DNA of 64,000 nt, from the NCBI RefSeq assembly GCF_034190915.1, contig NW_026947496.1, positions 57,608,501 to 57,672,500 on the forward strand. The letters run 5' to 3'. The position numbers and the translations under genes are program-made. Positions within the stretch are counted from its first letter, which is position 1. Every line of letters starts with the position of its first letter. The stretch comes from Cavia porcellus. Taxonomy: Eukaryota; Chordata; Mammalia; Rodentia; Caviidae. Shown here one piece after another: positions 47,450-59,989 of this stretch. A model generated the notes under the pieces. That model saw nothing but the letters and a program-made list of their open reading frames with translations, was not told the origin of the DNA and did not search any database.

Positions 47450-47890
47450 CTCTCACTGTGAACGTATAAGCCCCATAAGTTTTGCCACTTTCTGAAGCAC
47501 TTTTGGAAACTCTCCTTCCAGAATGTCTTTAGTTGTTCTGGCATGGTTGCCTTCATGTCCTGACTTCATTCAAAATGTTTGCCTTTCGTTGTCATTTTGA
47601 ATTTCAGAAGGAGCCGGAAGTCACGTGGTGCCAGATGCAGGGAGTAAGCCCGATGGAGACATGCGGTAATGCTTTTAGGAGGCTGCCTTGCTGGATGGTC
47701 CTCAGCAGCAGCACTCACCGTATTCTTTTTTTACACCACATAATAGACTTCTAGCACTGTTTCCAAAAGTAGGGTGGATAAGTACCCTCAGAGGAGGGAG
47801 TATTTTGAGGGAGATGAATGGTGGTATGTCTTTTACTCTAAATACTTTAAAATTCAAACATTCATCATAGAATTTTTTATCATATCTTAT
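47450..47890 (+). mobile_element. Tc1/mariner-type DNA transposon relic, copy B
   Basis: It shares both ends and orientation with copy A (39850-40300). In between it has a different internal portion (ttgtcattttgaatttcag, gagccggaagtcacgtgg), so each copy kept a different part of the parent. The DLAP-type transposase block is absent here. Short overlapping frames of 60-112 codons on both strands are not genes. Confidence 0.58.
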
Positions 47891-48024
47891 ATATTTCAAC
47901 TGGAAAGTAAAGATGAAGATGTAAGATGACAGATATTTTAGGTAGAAGACCCTCAATGGTAAAGAGGAAAATAATGAACCAGAAACAGTATCTACTGAGG
48001 ATAGAATCATAAAATTTATTTCAG

Positions 48025-48185
48025 GCGAACCTGGATTCAATGTCTAGATTTTTTATTTATTAAATTGAATGTTTATGAGTTCTGCAAATTGGTGAGTACT
48101 TCTAAGCCTCAGTTTCATCTGTAAAATAGAGATAATTGAAACTACTTCATAAAGTATGAAGGTTAATTGAACTAGTGCCAACTTC
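48025..48185 (+). mobile_element. MIR SINE, sense
   Basis: gaacctggattcaatgtc, then ttctaagcctcagtttcat and ctgtaaaatagagataattg give the ancient tRNA-derived MIR core and 3' part. Confidence 0.7.
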
Positions 48186-49715
48186 CATGTTCTAACTTTT
48201 AGAACTGTCATACGTGAACTTTTAGTTTAGACAGTGAAATGATACACGGAAAGTGCTTATTTAAATCCGTCATGGAATGTTTCCACTCAACACGGAAGAA
48301 TCACTCTTTTTATGATAGTAAGTTCTATAATCATTATAATAAAACCAATCAATTAGTTACTGGCTGAAGAAATAATTCATTTATAACCAGTCCAAATCTG
48401 GTTGGCATAATACCATATTAAGGTATTGTGCTCCCTGCATATTTAGAAGTAATGTATTAAATTTCTTTCACATATTTGGAACCAGAGAAATAGTATATGA
48501 ACCAAACCGTGATGTTTGATATTTATAATGATATTTTAAGCATGTTTTTGTATTAAAAATCTGAATATGCTTCCTTCTATGTTACATGTAATGTGAATTT
48601 CACCTATAATTGCTTTGCATGATAATACTTTTTTCTGAATATTATTCTGATCTTTCCCATGTTTTAAGATTCTTCCTTAAGCCTTGTCATGGCAATATAG
48701 AATAATTAAATAAAAGTTAGATTCATGGGAGAGAAGTTGTATTAGACGGAATGTTTAGAAGATGATTTTCTTTGAAATTATTAAAATATGCTACTTTACA
48801 GTTTACTCAAATTAACTCTTAGATAGATTTAAATTAGCAGTTCTAGTTTCAGAGGGTTCTAGTACAATACTTTAAAGCCAAACATGATCATTAAGATCAG
48901 CTACTATATTTCAACCCAAAAAAAGGGGCAAGTAAAATATTTCAGCAGAAGTGAGACTTCTAAAACAAAGTGTAATATTTTGAACTTCAAAGAAATTTAA
49001 AAGAAGCAACTAAGTCAATGTCTTTGTTTGCCAAAGTTGAGTTAAATTAGGCTCTTTAATATGTAAGAGTTGACTCTTTGGTGAAGTCTGCAGACATACA
49101 TTAAATTAGGATCATATTTTGATACTGAGTCAAAATTGTAGAAAAATTATACAAATGTTTTCTTTTGCATTCTAAAATCTGTTATTATTTGCATTTGAAC
49201 TTTAATTTACAAATATTTCTTCTTCTTGGTTTTAGAAATGTATTTTACATGATATAGTAAACTAGTTTATATTAAATAAAGTTTCAGTTAGGTTACCATG
49301 TTTTAAAATTATATGTAAGATTTTACAAATGTAATGTTCTTAAGGCGTAATAGTATAGTTATTCAAACTAGAAGTATAGATGTGAATGGATACCCTACAG
49401 ATATTTCGCCCTGTTTTATCCTTAACACTTTTCACATGCTGTCTAATGTTGTAACAGATAGTCCCCATGTTGCAGGTTGTGATGTTTTTAAAAGAAAATA
49501 TTGTCTCAAACACTGGAGACATTATAGTCTTTCATTTGTTCTTCACTATTTTTATGGCAAGAAAATGAGCAAAATAAATCTGCTGGGCACTTTGAATAGT
49601 AGTCAAAACATAATATCAGTTTAGAAAGAATCTTTCTAAATAAAATGTCCTGGAAGCTTAGAGAGATGCTGGTGATTTATTTGATTTACAGGAATTTTTG
49701 TGTGTCAGCACTACC
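48186..49715. other. unassigned AT-rich sequence
   Basis: No gene or repeat is recognised; frames up to 96 codons (49334-49624) have no motif. Confidence 0.45.
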
Positions 49716-49719
49716 AATC

Positions 49720-49860
49720 CTTCTTCACCACTTTATTTTCTCCACAGCATTGAGAAACAGTTTTAGATTTTCTCTTGATGGTGGAATGCAAGCATCTGAA
49801 AGCAGATGTTTTGTCTGTTTTATTCCACATTGTATCTTCAGTGTCTGAAACATGTAATTC
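49720..49860 (+). mobile_element. LINE L2 3' fragment
   Basis: ggtggaatgcaagcatctga, gcagatgttttgtctgtttt, then attgtatcttcagtgtctga follow the L2 3' end order. Confidence 0.55.
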
Positions 49861-51045
49861 TAGACCCTTTACAATGTGCTATGTATCAAAATTTGTAGTA
49901 TACATAGAACACTGACAACAGAGAAACCTGTTTCAAAAATCACATATTGTGTTATTACAATTTTAAGAGAAGTCCACACTAGGCAAATCTACAGGCACAG
50001 AAAGTAGATTAGTGCTTTCCTGAGGCTAGAAACGGAAGTGGGATAATGGATACATTTCTTTGTTTCTTGGAGTAATGATGTTTAAGATTATGTATAGTGA
50101 CAGCTTCACAGCTATATAAATATACTAAAATCCAAAGAAATATGTATGAAATGATAAATGATATTGATTTGTATGTCAATAAAGCAACTGCTTTTAAAAA
50201 ATGCTTAAAATATATTGTTAAAAATCACCGAACAACACTAAAAAATAAAAAGCAAATAATTATCAGTTGATTACTTTGCAAGTATTCCTACTTCCAATAA
50301 AAGGGTTTTTGTGATATTGCTCTGAATGCTTAATCATGCTATTAGAAAGTGATATTGTCATAAAGTTCTCTTTATTTTAGAAAGCACATTTATATATAAA
50401 GAATGACATTTTTGCATTTGGAAAATCAGCAACGTGTGTCATGAATCATTCTCATTATTTTGAAAAATACATTTGAAATTTGTATTCATGCTCTAATTCA
50501 CAAGTTAAGAAAAATATATAGTCCTGTTGTTTCTGGCCTGAATTAATGAGGTTCAAAGCTATGTAAATGACATTGAATTTCTGACCTAGTTATACTAAGT
50601 CCATCTTAAATAGGCTTCTTAATATATTCAGTCCAGCGTGATCAAGTCTTCTGTCAGTGTGTTTAGGAGTTGAGATTTATGTGCTAAGGACACATAGGGT
50701 ACATCTGATGGATATGCAGATGTACACTAAGTATTTATAAAGTTTGCAGTGCAATAATTTCCATACTTAGAAAAGATGATGAAATAAAAACTGTCTTTAA
50801 AGGTGTTGAAATGGTAGGACTGATAGGAGAAACACACGCACACAACCACACACATATCCTCCAAATAAATTCATAGGTCTACTAACACATACAAAGCATA
50901 AGAATATCAAAGCCAAATAGTAGTGATTTTAAAGACATGATATGATTAGTATCAGATAAAATATGTTTGAAATGAATTTTAATATAATTAAACTTATATC
51001 ATTTGATTGACACCTAATTTTATCTCTGAATATAATATGTATACG
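49861..51045. other. unassigned sequence
   Basis: No gene or element is recognised. A short CA-rich run lies at 50832-50856. Confidence 0.45.
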
Positions 51046-51049
51046 TTTA

Positions 51050-51260
51050 TTGGTGATTGTGATGAACTCTGTGACTTGAATGTCTCCACAGAAACTCAGC
51101 TTGACATTTAATCCTTTACATGTGGCATAATGTATGAGACCAACTGATGTTCTTATAGACACACACGCGCACACACACACACACGCACACACACACACAC
51201 ACACACACACCATTCAGAAACAGTAAAAAAGAGTGAGATCTGCTCTCTCTGAGGGAATCA
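51050..51260 (+). mobile_element. MaLR-like LTR fragment with expanded CA repeat
   Basis: gacttgaatgtctccacaga, cagcttgacatttaatcctt and a tgtggcataatg block resemble the 5' half of a MaLR LTR. A (CA)n array lies inside. The 3' half is not recognisable. Confidence 0.42.
51159..51211 (+). repeat. (CA)n microsatellite
   Basis: About 26 CA units with a few CG interruptions; the minus frame over it is low-complexity. Confidence 0.95.
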
Positions 51261-51794
51261 AGGACATGTAACTTGTGTTAAATTGTTGTAGTTTTGAAGA
51301 TGTTTATGTAAAACTAAAATAATAATAACGGTTGAGTGTATGTTGAGGGTGGAATGAAATTCTTGATTATTAGTGAAATCATTGTAATTCTAGTGCATTG
51401 GAACATAGAGTGATGTATTTAGGTAATAATTTCTATGATGATATGGGTAAAATTCGCAGAGGTGATTAGTCAGGGCTGCAAATCCATAAGATAACTATAA
51501 TGTTAAATTAGGTTTCTAAATTTTTGATTCAAGATGACAGTGATCACGTGAAGTGCAGGTTGAGTAGAGAAGCAAACAGAGGACAAATGGAATGATAAGA
51601 CTGAGGGGTAATGCAGGTGGACAGGTATTGGGACTCATCTTCCTTATGCCCTGTGACAGAATACGTGCTGTATATTGGCAGTGTGTTTGCATTTCAAGCA
51701 CTTCAACTTTCCTGCCTATTGAACTGGATACGGTAAGGACTATTAATCAAGCCTGGTAGAGAGTTGAAGCCTGCATTGACTGTAATGATACTCA

Positions 51795-51880
51795 TAGCCA
51801 TACGTACTCATGGCAGAATCAGGGTTCATTCAAACCCAAGATGATCTGACCTCAAAACCTATCCTCTGTAGAAAATCCGT
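51795..51880 (-). mobile_element. MIR SINE fragment, antisense
   Basis: catggcagaatcagggttca, ttcaaacccaagatgatctg and acctcaaaacctatcct match the reverse complement of the MIR 5' half. Confidence 0.55.
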
Positions 51881-52027
51881 GGTTTCTCCTTGTAGCACAT
51901 ATTTCCATAAACATACAAAAGTCACCTAAGTAAGTTCAAGTGAATTAAATTAATGTTGATTTTAATTTAATCCCAACCAATTTCTGTCTTTTATACCCAT
52001 AGCTCAATATTTCATTTACCTTTTAAT

Positions 52028-52140
52028 TTTCACATTTTTTTGATACTGGCAATTAAACTCAGGACCTTGTGTTTGACAGGCAGGCATTCTATATATTAGG
52101 CACTTTGCTAAATGATAAGCTGAGCTATATCACTGGCTCA
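52028..52140 (-). mobile_element. ID-type SINE, antisense, carrying a 36-bp foreign insert
   Basis: The plus strand reads gatactggcaattaaactca, ggaccttgtgtttgacaggc, then after the insert tgagctatatcactggct, the reverse complement of an ID. Where other IDs here have only about a dozen bases between the caggca and tgagct blocks, this copy has 36 bases (52085-52120). Those bases are identical to 52765-52800 in an L2 fragment. Confidence 0.82.
52085..52120. repeat. 36-bp exact direct repeat, copy in the ID
   Basis: It starts cattctatatattagg and ends ctaaatgataagc. It is identical to 52765-52800; the flanking bases differ on both sides (g/t left, t/a right). Confidence 0.95.
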
Positions 52141-52384
52141 CATTTTCATTTTTAGGAATGTTTAGTTATCCTTGCTGAAATTTTTGAGGTGTTATACAAA
52201 TAAACCCAATGAAAGATTCTTCTTTGGAATTCAGAATATATAATCCCTTGGTAGTACATATTCCATAAATGAAAAATGAGGTTGTGTTATTTAAGATTAT
52301 TCCTTGAAAACTTTTTTGAGAGTATTGGTATGGTGGGAAAAGAGCAAAAACCTAGCAGACACACCAAGAATAGTAACAGCTGCT

Positions 52385-52520
52385 GAACACTAATTTATAT
52401 TTCTATAGTAACATCAAACACACTAACTTTGAGAAGGTAGTAAAATTGTCATTTTACATGTGAGAAAAATAAAATTTGAAAGGTACTCCAAAGTTTCAGC
52501 AGCACACAGAAGAACCACAT
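52385..52520 (-). mobile_element. MIR SINE, antisense
   Basis: gtcattttacatgtgagaaa, a gaaaggtactccaaag block and cagcagcacacag match the reverse complement of the MIR core and 3' part. Confidence 0.62.
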
Positions 52521-52734
52521 ATCAACCAAAAAATCAATTATAAATATTATATAAATGACACATAAACTTTTCTTCATTAAACAACAGAGATTGAGAGAGT
52601 ATTCCTTCAGCTAGTAGAATCTATGTTATTATACAAAGTTAATATACAAATTAAACAGAATTTTCTAAGCTCCTTTAGATCAGAAAAGTCCCAAATAGTG
52701 TGCCCTAATAGGGTGAATTTGTGAATTGACCTTC

Positions 52735-52930
52735 CATTATTCATATAACAGTATGGAATAAGATCATTCTATATATTAGGCACTTTGCTAAATGATAAGC
52801 ATGAATGAAAGAACAATACTGATAAAATCTGCAAACTTAAGGCACTTGCTCTCATGCAGGAGAGATTAAATAAGTAATAGTTTATATTATAATGTTTGGA
52901 AAAATAGAAGTGGAAAGATGTCAAATGACA
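52735..52930 (-). mobile_element. LINE L2 3' fragment, antisense, source of the 36-bp repeat
   Basis: ctatatattaggcactttgc (reverse L2 terminus), gaacaatactgataaaatct, cacttgctctcatgcaggag and attaaataagtaa follow antisense L2 order. The 36-bp repeat fits this context naturally, so this is the likely donor. Confidence 0.65.
52765..52800. repeat. 36-bp exact direct repeat, copy in the L2
   Basis: This is the identical partner of 52085-52120, offset 680 bp. Confidence 0.95.
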
Positions 52931-52965
52931 GAGCACTGAAAGACTTTTAAAAGGCAGTAATGAAG

Positions 52966-53125
52966 CTGAGGGTGGTGATGCACCTATGTTATCTGGCTAT
53001 GTCGCATGCTGAGGCAGGAAGACTGTAAATTCTTACCCAAATGGGGAGATGGCTCAGTGGTAGTGTGGCTAGTATGCATGAGGGTTATATCCCCAGTAAC
53101 AAGCGCACGCACACACACACACTCA
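52966..53125 (+). mobile_element. B1-ID dimeric SINE (shortened B1 half)
   Basis: gctgagggtggtgatgcacc and catgctgaggcaggaagact form the B1 part. The sequence then passes directly to an ID part (tggggagatggctcagtggt, gtatgcatgagggttatat). It ends in a short (CA)n tail. Confidence 0.75.
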
Positions 53126-56046
53126 CATAAACAGTCATATAAGTTGAAACTCAACATCTTGTCATAAGAAATCTTGTGTCAAGTGTTTAAACTAATTGAA
53201 CCTTGATCAAACTTTGGCACTTCGTTTATTTATATGTTAATGTTTACCAGTAACTTGGAACTATTATCTTTTTTAGTAATATCATGTCAGATGAAAGTTT
53301 CCATGGTTATATAAATACCCCTAGGAATTGAAGGAATTTGACACTTGAAATTATTTTCTAATTAGCATAGTTTATTACTTTTAACTATAACTCTTCTATG
53401 CTTAATGCATTTAACAGGACTGAGATTGACGGAAGATAGTTATTCATGACAAACTTGAATATCATCACTGTTAATATCACATAAAGCATATTTAATTCTA
53501 GTGAGATTGAAATGAACAGAGTTCTAGAAGGTGCTTTTTTTGTTAAGACAATAGAAGGACCCTCTGAAACTTACCACAAGTTTATTCAATTAGTATAATC
53601 ATTTCTATACTAATTAGAAAAACTATAGGAACAACATCTCATTTTTCCTTGAGGCACATCTAGAAAGGGTTCTATCATTTCCTCTTAAGCTTCCTTTAAA
53701 ATTTCATCTTAGAGAACTTGGTGAACAACAGAGTACTGGGTAGTTTTACATACATGTAGTTATATTAAGAAAGCTCAGAAACATATCAGATGAAATTGTT
53801 AGAATATTCAAATAGGTTCCTGATTTGTATAGCCTATTAAAGATGCTACAAGAGTCCCTTAGATTCATTTACATAAGCTTCTAAATTCTTAGAGGTGGAG
53901 AAATTGAACATAATCTATAAATTAAGAGATGAAACTCAGGTTGTGTGTATGACAGGAACTGGGGACAAGAGAGAAAGGGAACTGAGCCCATGTTTTTGGG
54001 TGTACACACCCAGTTTCACTCCATCATGCTATATTTCCCATGATCACAAAGTGATGTCTAGTTTTGTATAGGAAATGAAACATCGAGTGTCCCCAAGAGT
54101 TTGTACCCCCTGAATACTCTACTCCCTATGTACAATTTGTATTTGATCCTACATGAGGGTGTTGTGGCTGGAAAAACTACAGCAAGAAATCATTTTTTTT
54201 ATTATAAGTCCTGCAATTTTAGAACATTTTAACCACATGCTCTTAATAACTTTGTTAGAAATAACAGCAAAATAAAACACATGCAGTTCAAAAACAAAGG
54301 CAGTATCTATGTTTTATGTATGCTTCAAAACACGCAAATTTAAATCTCTATTACACTTACCTGAAAGATGATTTACAGCAAATTAATCTTAGTGATTTGT
54401 ATGTAAATATGATCATATGCCTAGAAAATGCTTCTGCTATCAGAAAAATGGAGGCTTCTCAAAATTTACATTTTTGATTTAATTTAATGTCTTAAAATTA
54501 CTTACAATGTTGTATTTGTCTCAGAATTTTCTGTATACTATGTAATAAAATTTAGCATATGCATGTTAAGACACATGTACGAAGATAAAAACTAAGGCCA
54601 TTTCTATTCTATAGGGTGTACAGTCAGTGTATGGCAAAGTCAATACGGTAATAATAGAGGCAAACTATTCAAAGTATTGTGCTGTTAGAAATACCTGAAT
54701 ATTTCCAAAAAGCAAAAAGAAGAGCGAAAAAATAAGAGGAAGAAATAGAAGAATGCTATTTTTGTTGAATTATTAAAGGATACTTGCATTTAAAATTGGG
54801 GGTTATCCCATTTCTCCAAATAAGGCAGGGCCTATTTAGCGATAAAATCAGTACAAAGATAGAGTTGTCATAACTTCATGTAAGCCTTGCAGCTTTCCTC
54901 TTTTTAAATGGTTTAGAGAAAAACCAAATTACTAAAATTCCTCACAGTAGTAATGATTAACAAACTCCTTAAGAAAAATTGTAGTAGAACTGCTACCACT
55001 TGTTCATGGTGATGTTTAGGGATTAGGAAAGTTTTTTTTTTTTTTTTAATAGACAGTGAAAAATATGTAAACTTGTCTTCAAAATGTCTCCATGACATTG
55101 TGTTATTAAAATTATATTGTTAGACACATATTTGATATGTAATGTGTCAAATTTTTTTCTATTGCAATGTTTATATTTTAAATATATTTATATAACAATA
55201 AATATTTACATTGTAGGATTTTTTTGCAAAGTTAATGCTTTTCATTTTATAACATGTCTTGGTGACATTTTCCCTGAAATGAAGGTGATTTTATATACTT
55301 GTACTTTGTGTATTAGTTTCTTGAAAATTATTATGAAACATTTCAAAATATTAGTAATTGTAACTATGTTCTTATTTCCTTTAAGGTTATTTAAGTACAA
55401 GAGTTATGTAATAAATCAAGGATACCTGGATAGAGAATAATAAACAATTCAATCTATATTTTAATTTCTGCAGAATAATTTAATATTTTATACTATATGC
55501 TTAAATGCATTTTAATAATCACACTGTCAGCATGATTTCATAAGATTAGAAATGTTTATGTTTAGATTCAATAAATTCTAATATGAAATTTACAGTTTAG
55601 TAGAATTTGTAATGTAGCAGAAAAACTATCTTTTTAAAAGCATACTTGTCTTAAAAGAGAGCAAAACATAGACTCAGGATAAAAATAAATTGCACAAAAC
55701 CTATGTTAATCTAATATTTGAAGCATAAAGGTCTTCAAAAGGAAAAATTCCGTTCAATATGAAATTCACCAGGAGAAACATAATTGTACAGGATGTTGGC
55801 TTAGCACTGATTTCATTTTTAAAATTTATCAAGTTATCTAATGGTAGATTTGTAAGAACTAAATATTGTCTGACAAGTATCCTTACCATGCTGTTACTAA
55901 TAATGGTAGGTTAATAATAAAACTCCGGATCTGTAATTCAAAGGAATTGACTGGTATTAATTTTGAAGACTGCTCCTAAAATATAATTATCTCATTATGC
56001 AGACCAGATTATACATAATAGCAAATTGATGATGTGTATGCATGTT
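53126..56046. other. 2.9-kb unassigned AT-rich stretch
   Basis: No gene or repeat is recognised. The 107-codon plus frame at 55117-55440 is AT-driven and has no motif; a 17-T run lies near 55031. Confidence 0.42.
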
Positions 56047-56051
56047 TGTGT

Positions 56052-56093
<42 letters not shown>

Positions 56094-56102
56094 GTGTGTG
56101 TG
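56047..56102 (+). repeat. (GT)n microsatellite
   Basis: About 25 GT units with one gttg break near the right end. Confidence 0.95.
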
Positions 56103-57125
56103 GCTAATGTCCACCCAGAATCTGCTTATCCTTCTTTTTCTTGATTTATTTTTTGAGAAAGATTTGTCTGCCATACTTAGTCCAAGTGGTTTTGAATAGT
56201 TGAGGTGAATTTAAATCTATACTGACTCTTAAATTCCTAGGGTACAACAAATATACTACTTTTGAGCAATCAGCACATTCAGTTTCATGAAACATTTGGA
56301 TTATGTAACATATTGATGTGCATAAAAATCAATTTTTCCTGTAAAGGGGCACAAATCATAAAGTATTTAAAGCATTTTCAGTATAATAAGGTCTTTTAAG
56401 TGTGGATATTGTGTTTTACTTTTCATTTTAGGGACTGACATGTCGGTCTGTTTTCTGATTAAAGAGATTTATTTAAAAATATATTAAGTTGTCACCTTTT
56501 ATAGCCTCCACCCACGAGTTTCTGTTCAGCTTCTTGTGACTACTCAAAATGCACTGTAGCACTTGCACATACCTGCATGTGTACATTTGAAGGCAGCTAT
56601 CATTTGCATGAACGTCTCAATTATTTCTTTGTATCAGCCACATTAAATAATTTTGAAATGTTTTGTAAGTTCAGAGTATTTTTCTCTACTATATTTTATT
56701 CATACCACCAAAGCAGTTATTATTTGATATACATGGATATACTTGCTGAGTACACTTTATTAGAGTGTTCCCTTTTCTTCAATACAATGATAATACTTTT
56801 AATATCAGTAATATATTGACAAATTGTCATACTTTGTTTAGAGCTGAGGGCTTTTCTAGGGTAAGGAACTTTTCATTTTACATCTAGGAAAATCTGGACA
56901 AATTGTTTCATTTTGCCTGGAATTTAGGCATTCTGAGACAGAGGATCTTTAATGCAAAAGCCAGTCAGTGTCCCTAAATAGTAGCTATCATTTATTGATT
57001 GATCATTTGGAGGCATATATGGGGCTACATGCTTTACGTGTGTGATCTTTGTCTTCTTCCTTAGTTGTAGAAGTCAGAGAATCAAAGACAGCAAATTGTT
57101 TGCCACCACTAACTTTCCAAAGTTA
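56103..57125. other. unassigned sequence
   Basis: No gene or repeat is recognised. Confidence 0.45.
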
Positions 57126-57129
57126 ACAG

Positions 57130-57540
57130 TGCCAGATTGGCTGGGATGTGAGTGTACAAAAGAGGGTTGTCTTGTCCAGGCTTCCTTGATTCTAGATGTG
57201 ACCATGTGACAGTGAGTCACAAACAAATTAAAGTAGGCACTGCATGTACTGCTTCTGGGCCAAAGTTTTTAGAAATGAGTATCACTACTTCATGTTTTCT
57301 CTCTCTTTCCAGTGACTGCATGATGAGTCGTGAATGTTCATGGAGCCACAGGACGGAAGGAGTCTTAGATAGAGGAGTTGCCAAAGGTAGGAAAGATGAT
57401 GCCCACACGATCTCCTTTTACATGAGAGAGGAACTTTTGCTGCATTCTAGTGAAGAAACATTGAAGTTTCTTTTTTACAGATGCTTGCATCTTATTGATG
57501 AATTTGAAGAGTTTTGCATTGCATTATTGCAGACCAGATT
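57130..57540 (+). mobile_element. possible very old LTR (MaLR/MLT-like)
   Basis: gatgtgaccatgtgacagtg, then cactacttcatgttttctct, an atgttcatggagccacagg block and aagatgatgcccacacg resemble the sense order of old MLT-type LTRs. A 167-codon plus frame (57152-57655) spans it. Its translation has no recognisable domain and simply follows the repeat, so I do not call a gene. Confidence 0.35.
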
Positions 57541-59675
57541 AGATTATGGATCTGAGTCCACTCAGAAAAGTAGTAAGGGCATATATAAAGTCAGTAAATC
57601 TATGCTTTCTCTAAACCACTGCAATTGTTCTTATAAAATGAAAGTGATTAGCTAATTAATCCTCAGTGACTCAGACCAGTTATGACTGGAATCAGCAGAT
57701 TTCTTTACTTATGGGACAGACTAATTCTTAAAAGAAATCCCTAAGCTTTTCATGGGTACAACAGAAATTATTAAGAAAACAGTAGATAGTGAATTATAAA
57801 AATAACCAAGGGGCTCAAATAATATAAAGAACTAAGAATATCTATACATGAATATCAGATATCTAACGACATACAATTGTTTAATTTGATACCAATAATA
57901 GCATGAGTATAGCTAAAATCAATTTTATTCCTGTTTACCTAATTAATTTGGAAAGACAAAATTGGTAATAAAATTGAATTTAGAAGTTATTTTTAAAACC
58001 TCAGAGAATTATTGTGCTACCACAGTGGAAAAATTTTTGTTACGTGTTTTCTTCTGACTGTGAAATTTGAATGTTGAAATCTACTATAGATGAGTACGGT
58101 TTTTTATCTTAATAGGTGTAGAGATTTGTAGCCATATTTTCATTGAATCTGAATCAGATATTTTCAAACTATATTACATGAAAAGCAAAGATGATGATGA
58201 TAGATAATAAGAACTTAGGAACTACTCATGCATTGTTTGTCATTGTTCTGAAGGATAGGTATTTCAAAATCTCATAGGTGCAGATGTGTAAACCATATTT
58301 GTTCAATAGAAGTTTGCTCCTTGGATATGCACATGGGTGATATTAGAACTTAGTTGTATCTAGTTTACAAAGTCATTTTTCTCACTAAGCAAAGATATAT
58401 CAAAGAAAAGTATTATTAGACTTCTATATTTAGGCATATTAATTTCTAGCCCATGATCGAGTGATATTTTTTGTTCTGAGTATGTGTTAGCTGTTAGAGA
58501 TCCTTATCTTGATATTTTCCTTACTATCTGAAAACAATCGTGAAATACTATAGTGTCCATTCACTTTGTTCAGATGTCTATCAGTGTATTATCAATCTTT
58601 GGTTAACTGATAGAGATGAAAGTAGTGATCATAGCCCGATTTGTCTCATTCGAACAATCTGTTCTCTTCTAATAATTGTGTTATAAGGCCTTACAGTTGA
58701 TATCATAAATATAAAGTCACAAGCATGGACCAAGTTTTTAAACTGTGATGGTAGGATTGCCATGAGGCTTGCTGCTTCCACATGGCAAATCATAGACAAA
58801 AGCAAGCAACTTTTCTTTCTGTTTTTTCATTTATTTTAAGCATCTAATCTTTTATTTCTTCCATGATTTAATAACTATTTTTTACAAAAAGTTGTGTTGG
58901 ATTTATGTTTCTTTTGTTTATATAGTGGAAGTTTTTATTATTCAGTTAAAACATAACAAATTATACATTGGTTTTAATTATTAATGAAGTATATAATGTT
59001 TTAAATTTGATTCTTATCGCTCTCTTTGGGATTGTAATTTTGTTTGGTTTTGTAAACACTATGCACATATAATATTTTATATTCAATAGTATTTTGTGTG
59101 CTTAAAACTACAAAATCATGTGGTTTTTTAAATGAAAAATATTGAGTAGCCAGTTGTATTGCAGGGGCAGGCAGAAAGGGAATTATTATTTTAAACAATG
59201 AGTTTAAGTTAATCACAAGATTTTCTGGTAAGCTATGTTGAAAATCAGAAGGAGCATCATTTCCACGTTTAATAAAAAAATTAGTCAGACCTACTTTAAA
59301 TTTGTGATATTTTCAGTTAATTTACAGAAATCCCACCTGACTGAAAGTCTAAACAGAGATAAGATATGAAATATGATACAAATTGATAATTACAAGAGGA
59401 GGTTTCCCGGAAGTTTTTTATAAGTTGATCAAGACTGAACATGGGAATACAGTATGGCGTGAATCCCTTATGAGTTGCAGATGTTAGAAGTTAAAATCCA
59501 AACTTTTCTTGCAAATTCTTCCTTCACAAAACCAACCAGGCTTCCATACAAAAGACTCAGAAGAGCCTATTGAAATGTGATTGTGGTTTAGACCTAAGCA
59601 AAGACAGGATGAGTTGCCTTCTCAAGCACATACGAAGTTTGACAAAGATGGGTCAGATGTGGACCACTAGGCAAA
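57541..59675. other. 2.1-kb unassigned AT-rich stretch
   Basis: No gene or repeat is recognised. Confidence 0.43.
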
Positions 59676-59679
59676 TTAC

Positions 59680-59800
59680 AAGAAATTCAGAAGAATATAA
59701 TATTACCTAACATGTTCTTAACCCTAACCCATAATGGAATGAAATTAGAAATTGATGAGAGAAAGAAATTTTAAAAATGTACAACTGTAGAATTTTAAAC
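59680..59800 (+). mobile_element. small L1 ORF2 fragment
   Basis: cccataatggaatgaaatta, gaaattgatgagagaaag and an aaaatgtacaactgtag stretch resemble the end of the L1 endonuclease region in sense. It is short and isolated. Confidence 0.42.
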
Positions 59801-59989
59801 AGACTGTAGCTGTGGTTCTGTATTCCAGGAAAAAACTGTTGGAATACAACACTGAAAAATAAATATACTTGGAGAATGAAAAATGCTAGGATGGTGATCT
59901 ACAGCAAAATTCATCTTCTGTGAGACCTGGAATTCAGTCCTTGGAAAATAACAACTTGGTGAAGAAATGCATAAGATCACTGGAAATTG

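Noticed and set aside
50929..51213. 94-codon minus frame with a Cys/Val-rich start
   Set aside because: The N-terminus is simply the (CA)n array read as protein.
57152..57655. 167-codon plus-strand open frame
   Set aside because: It overlaps an LTR-like old repeat, has no recognisable domain and no supporting splice or promoter context; its length is plausible by chance.
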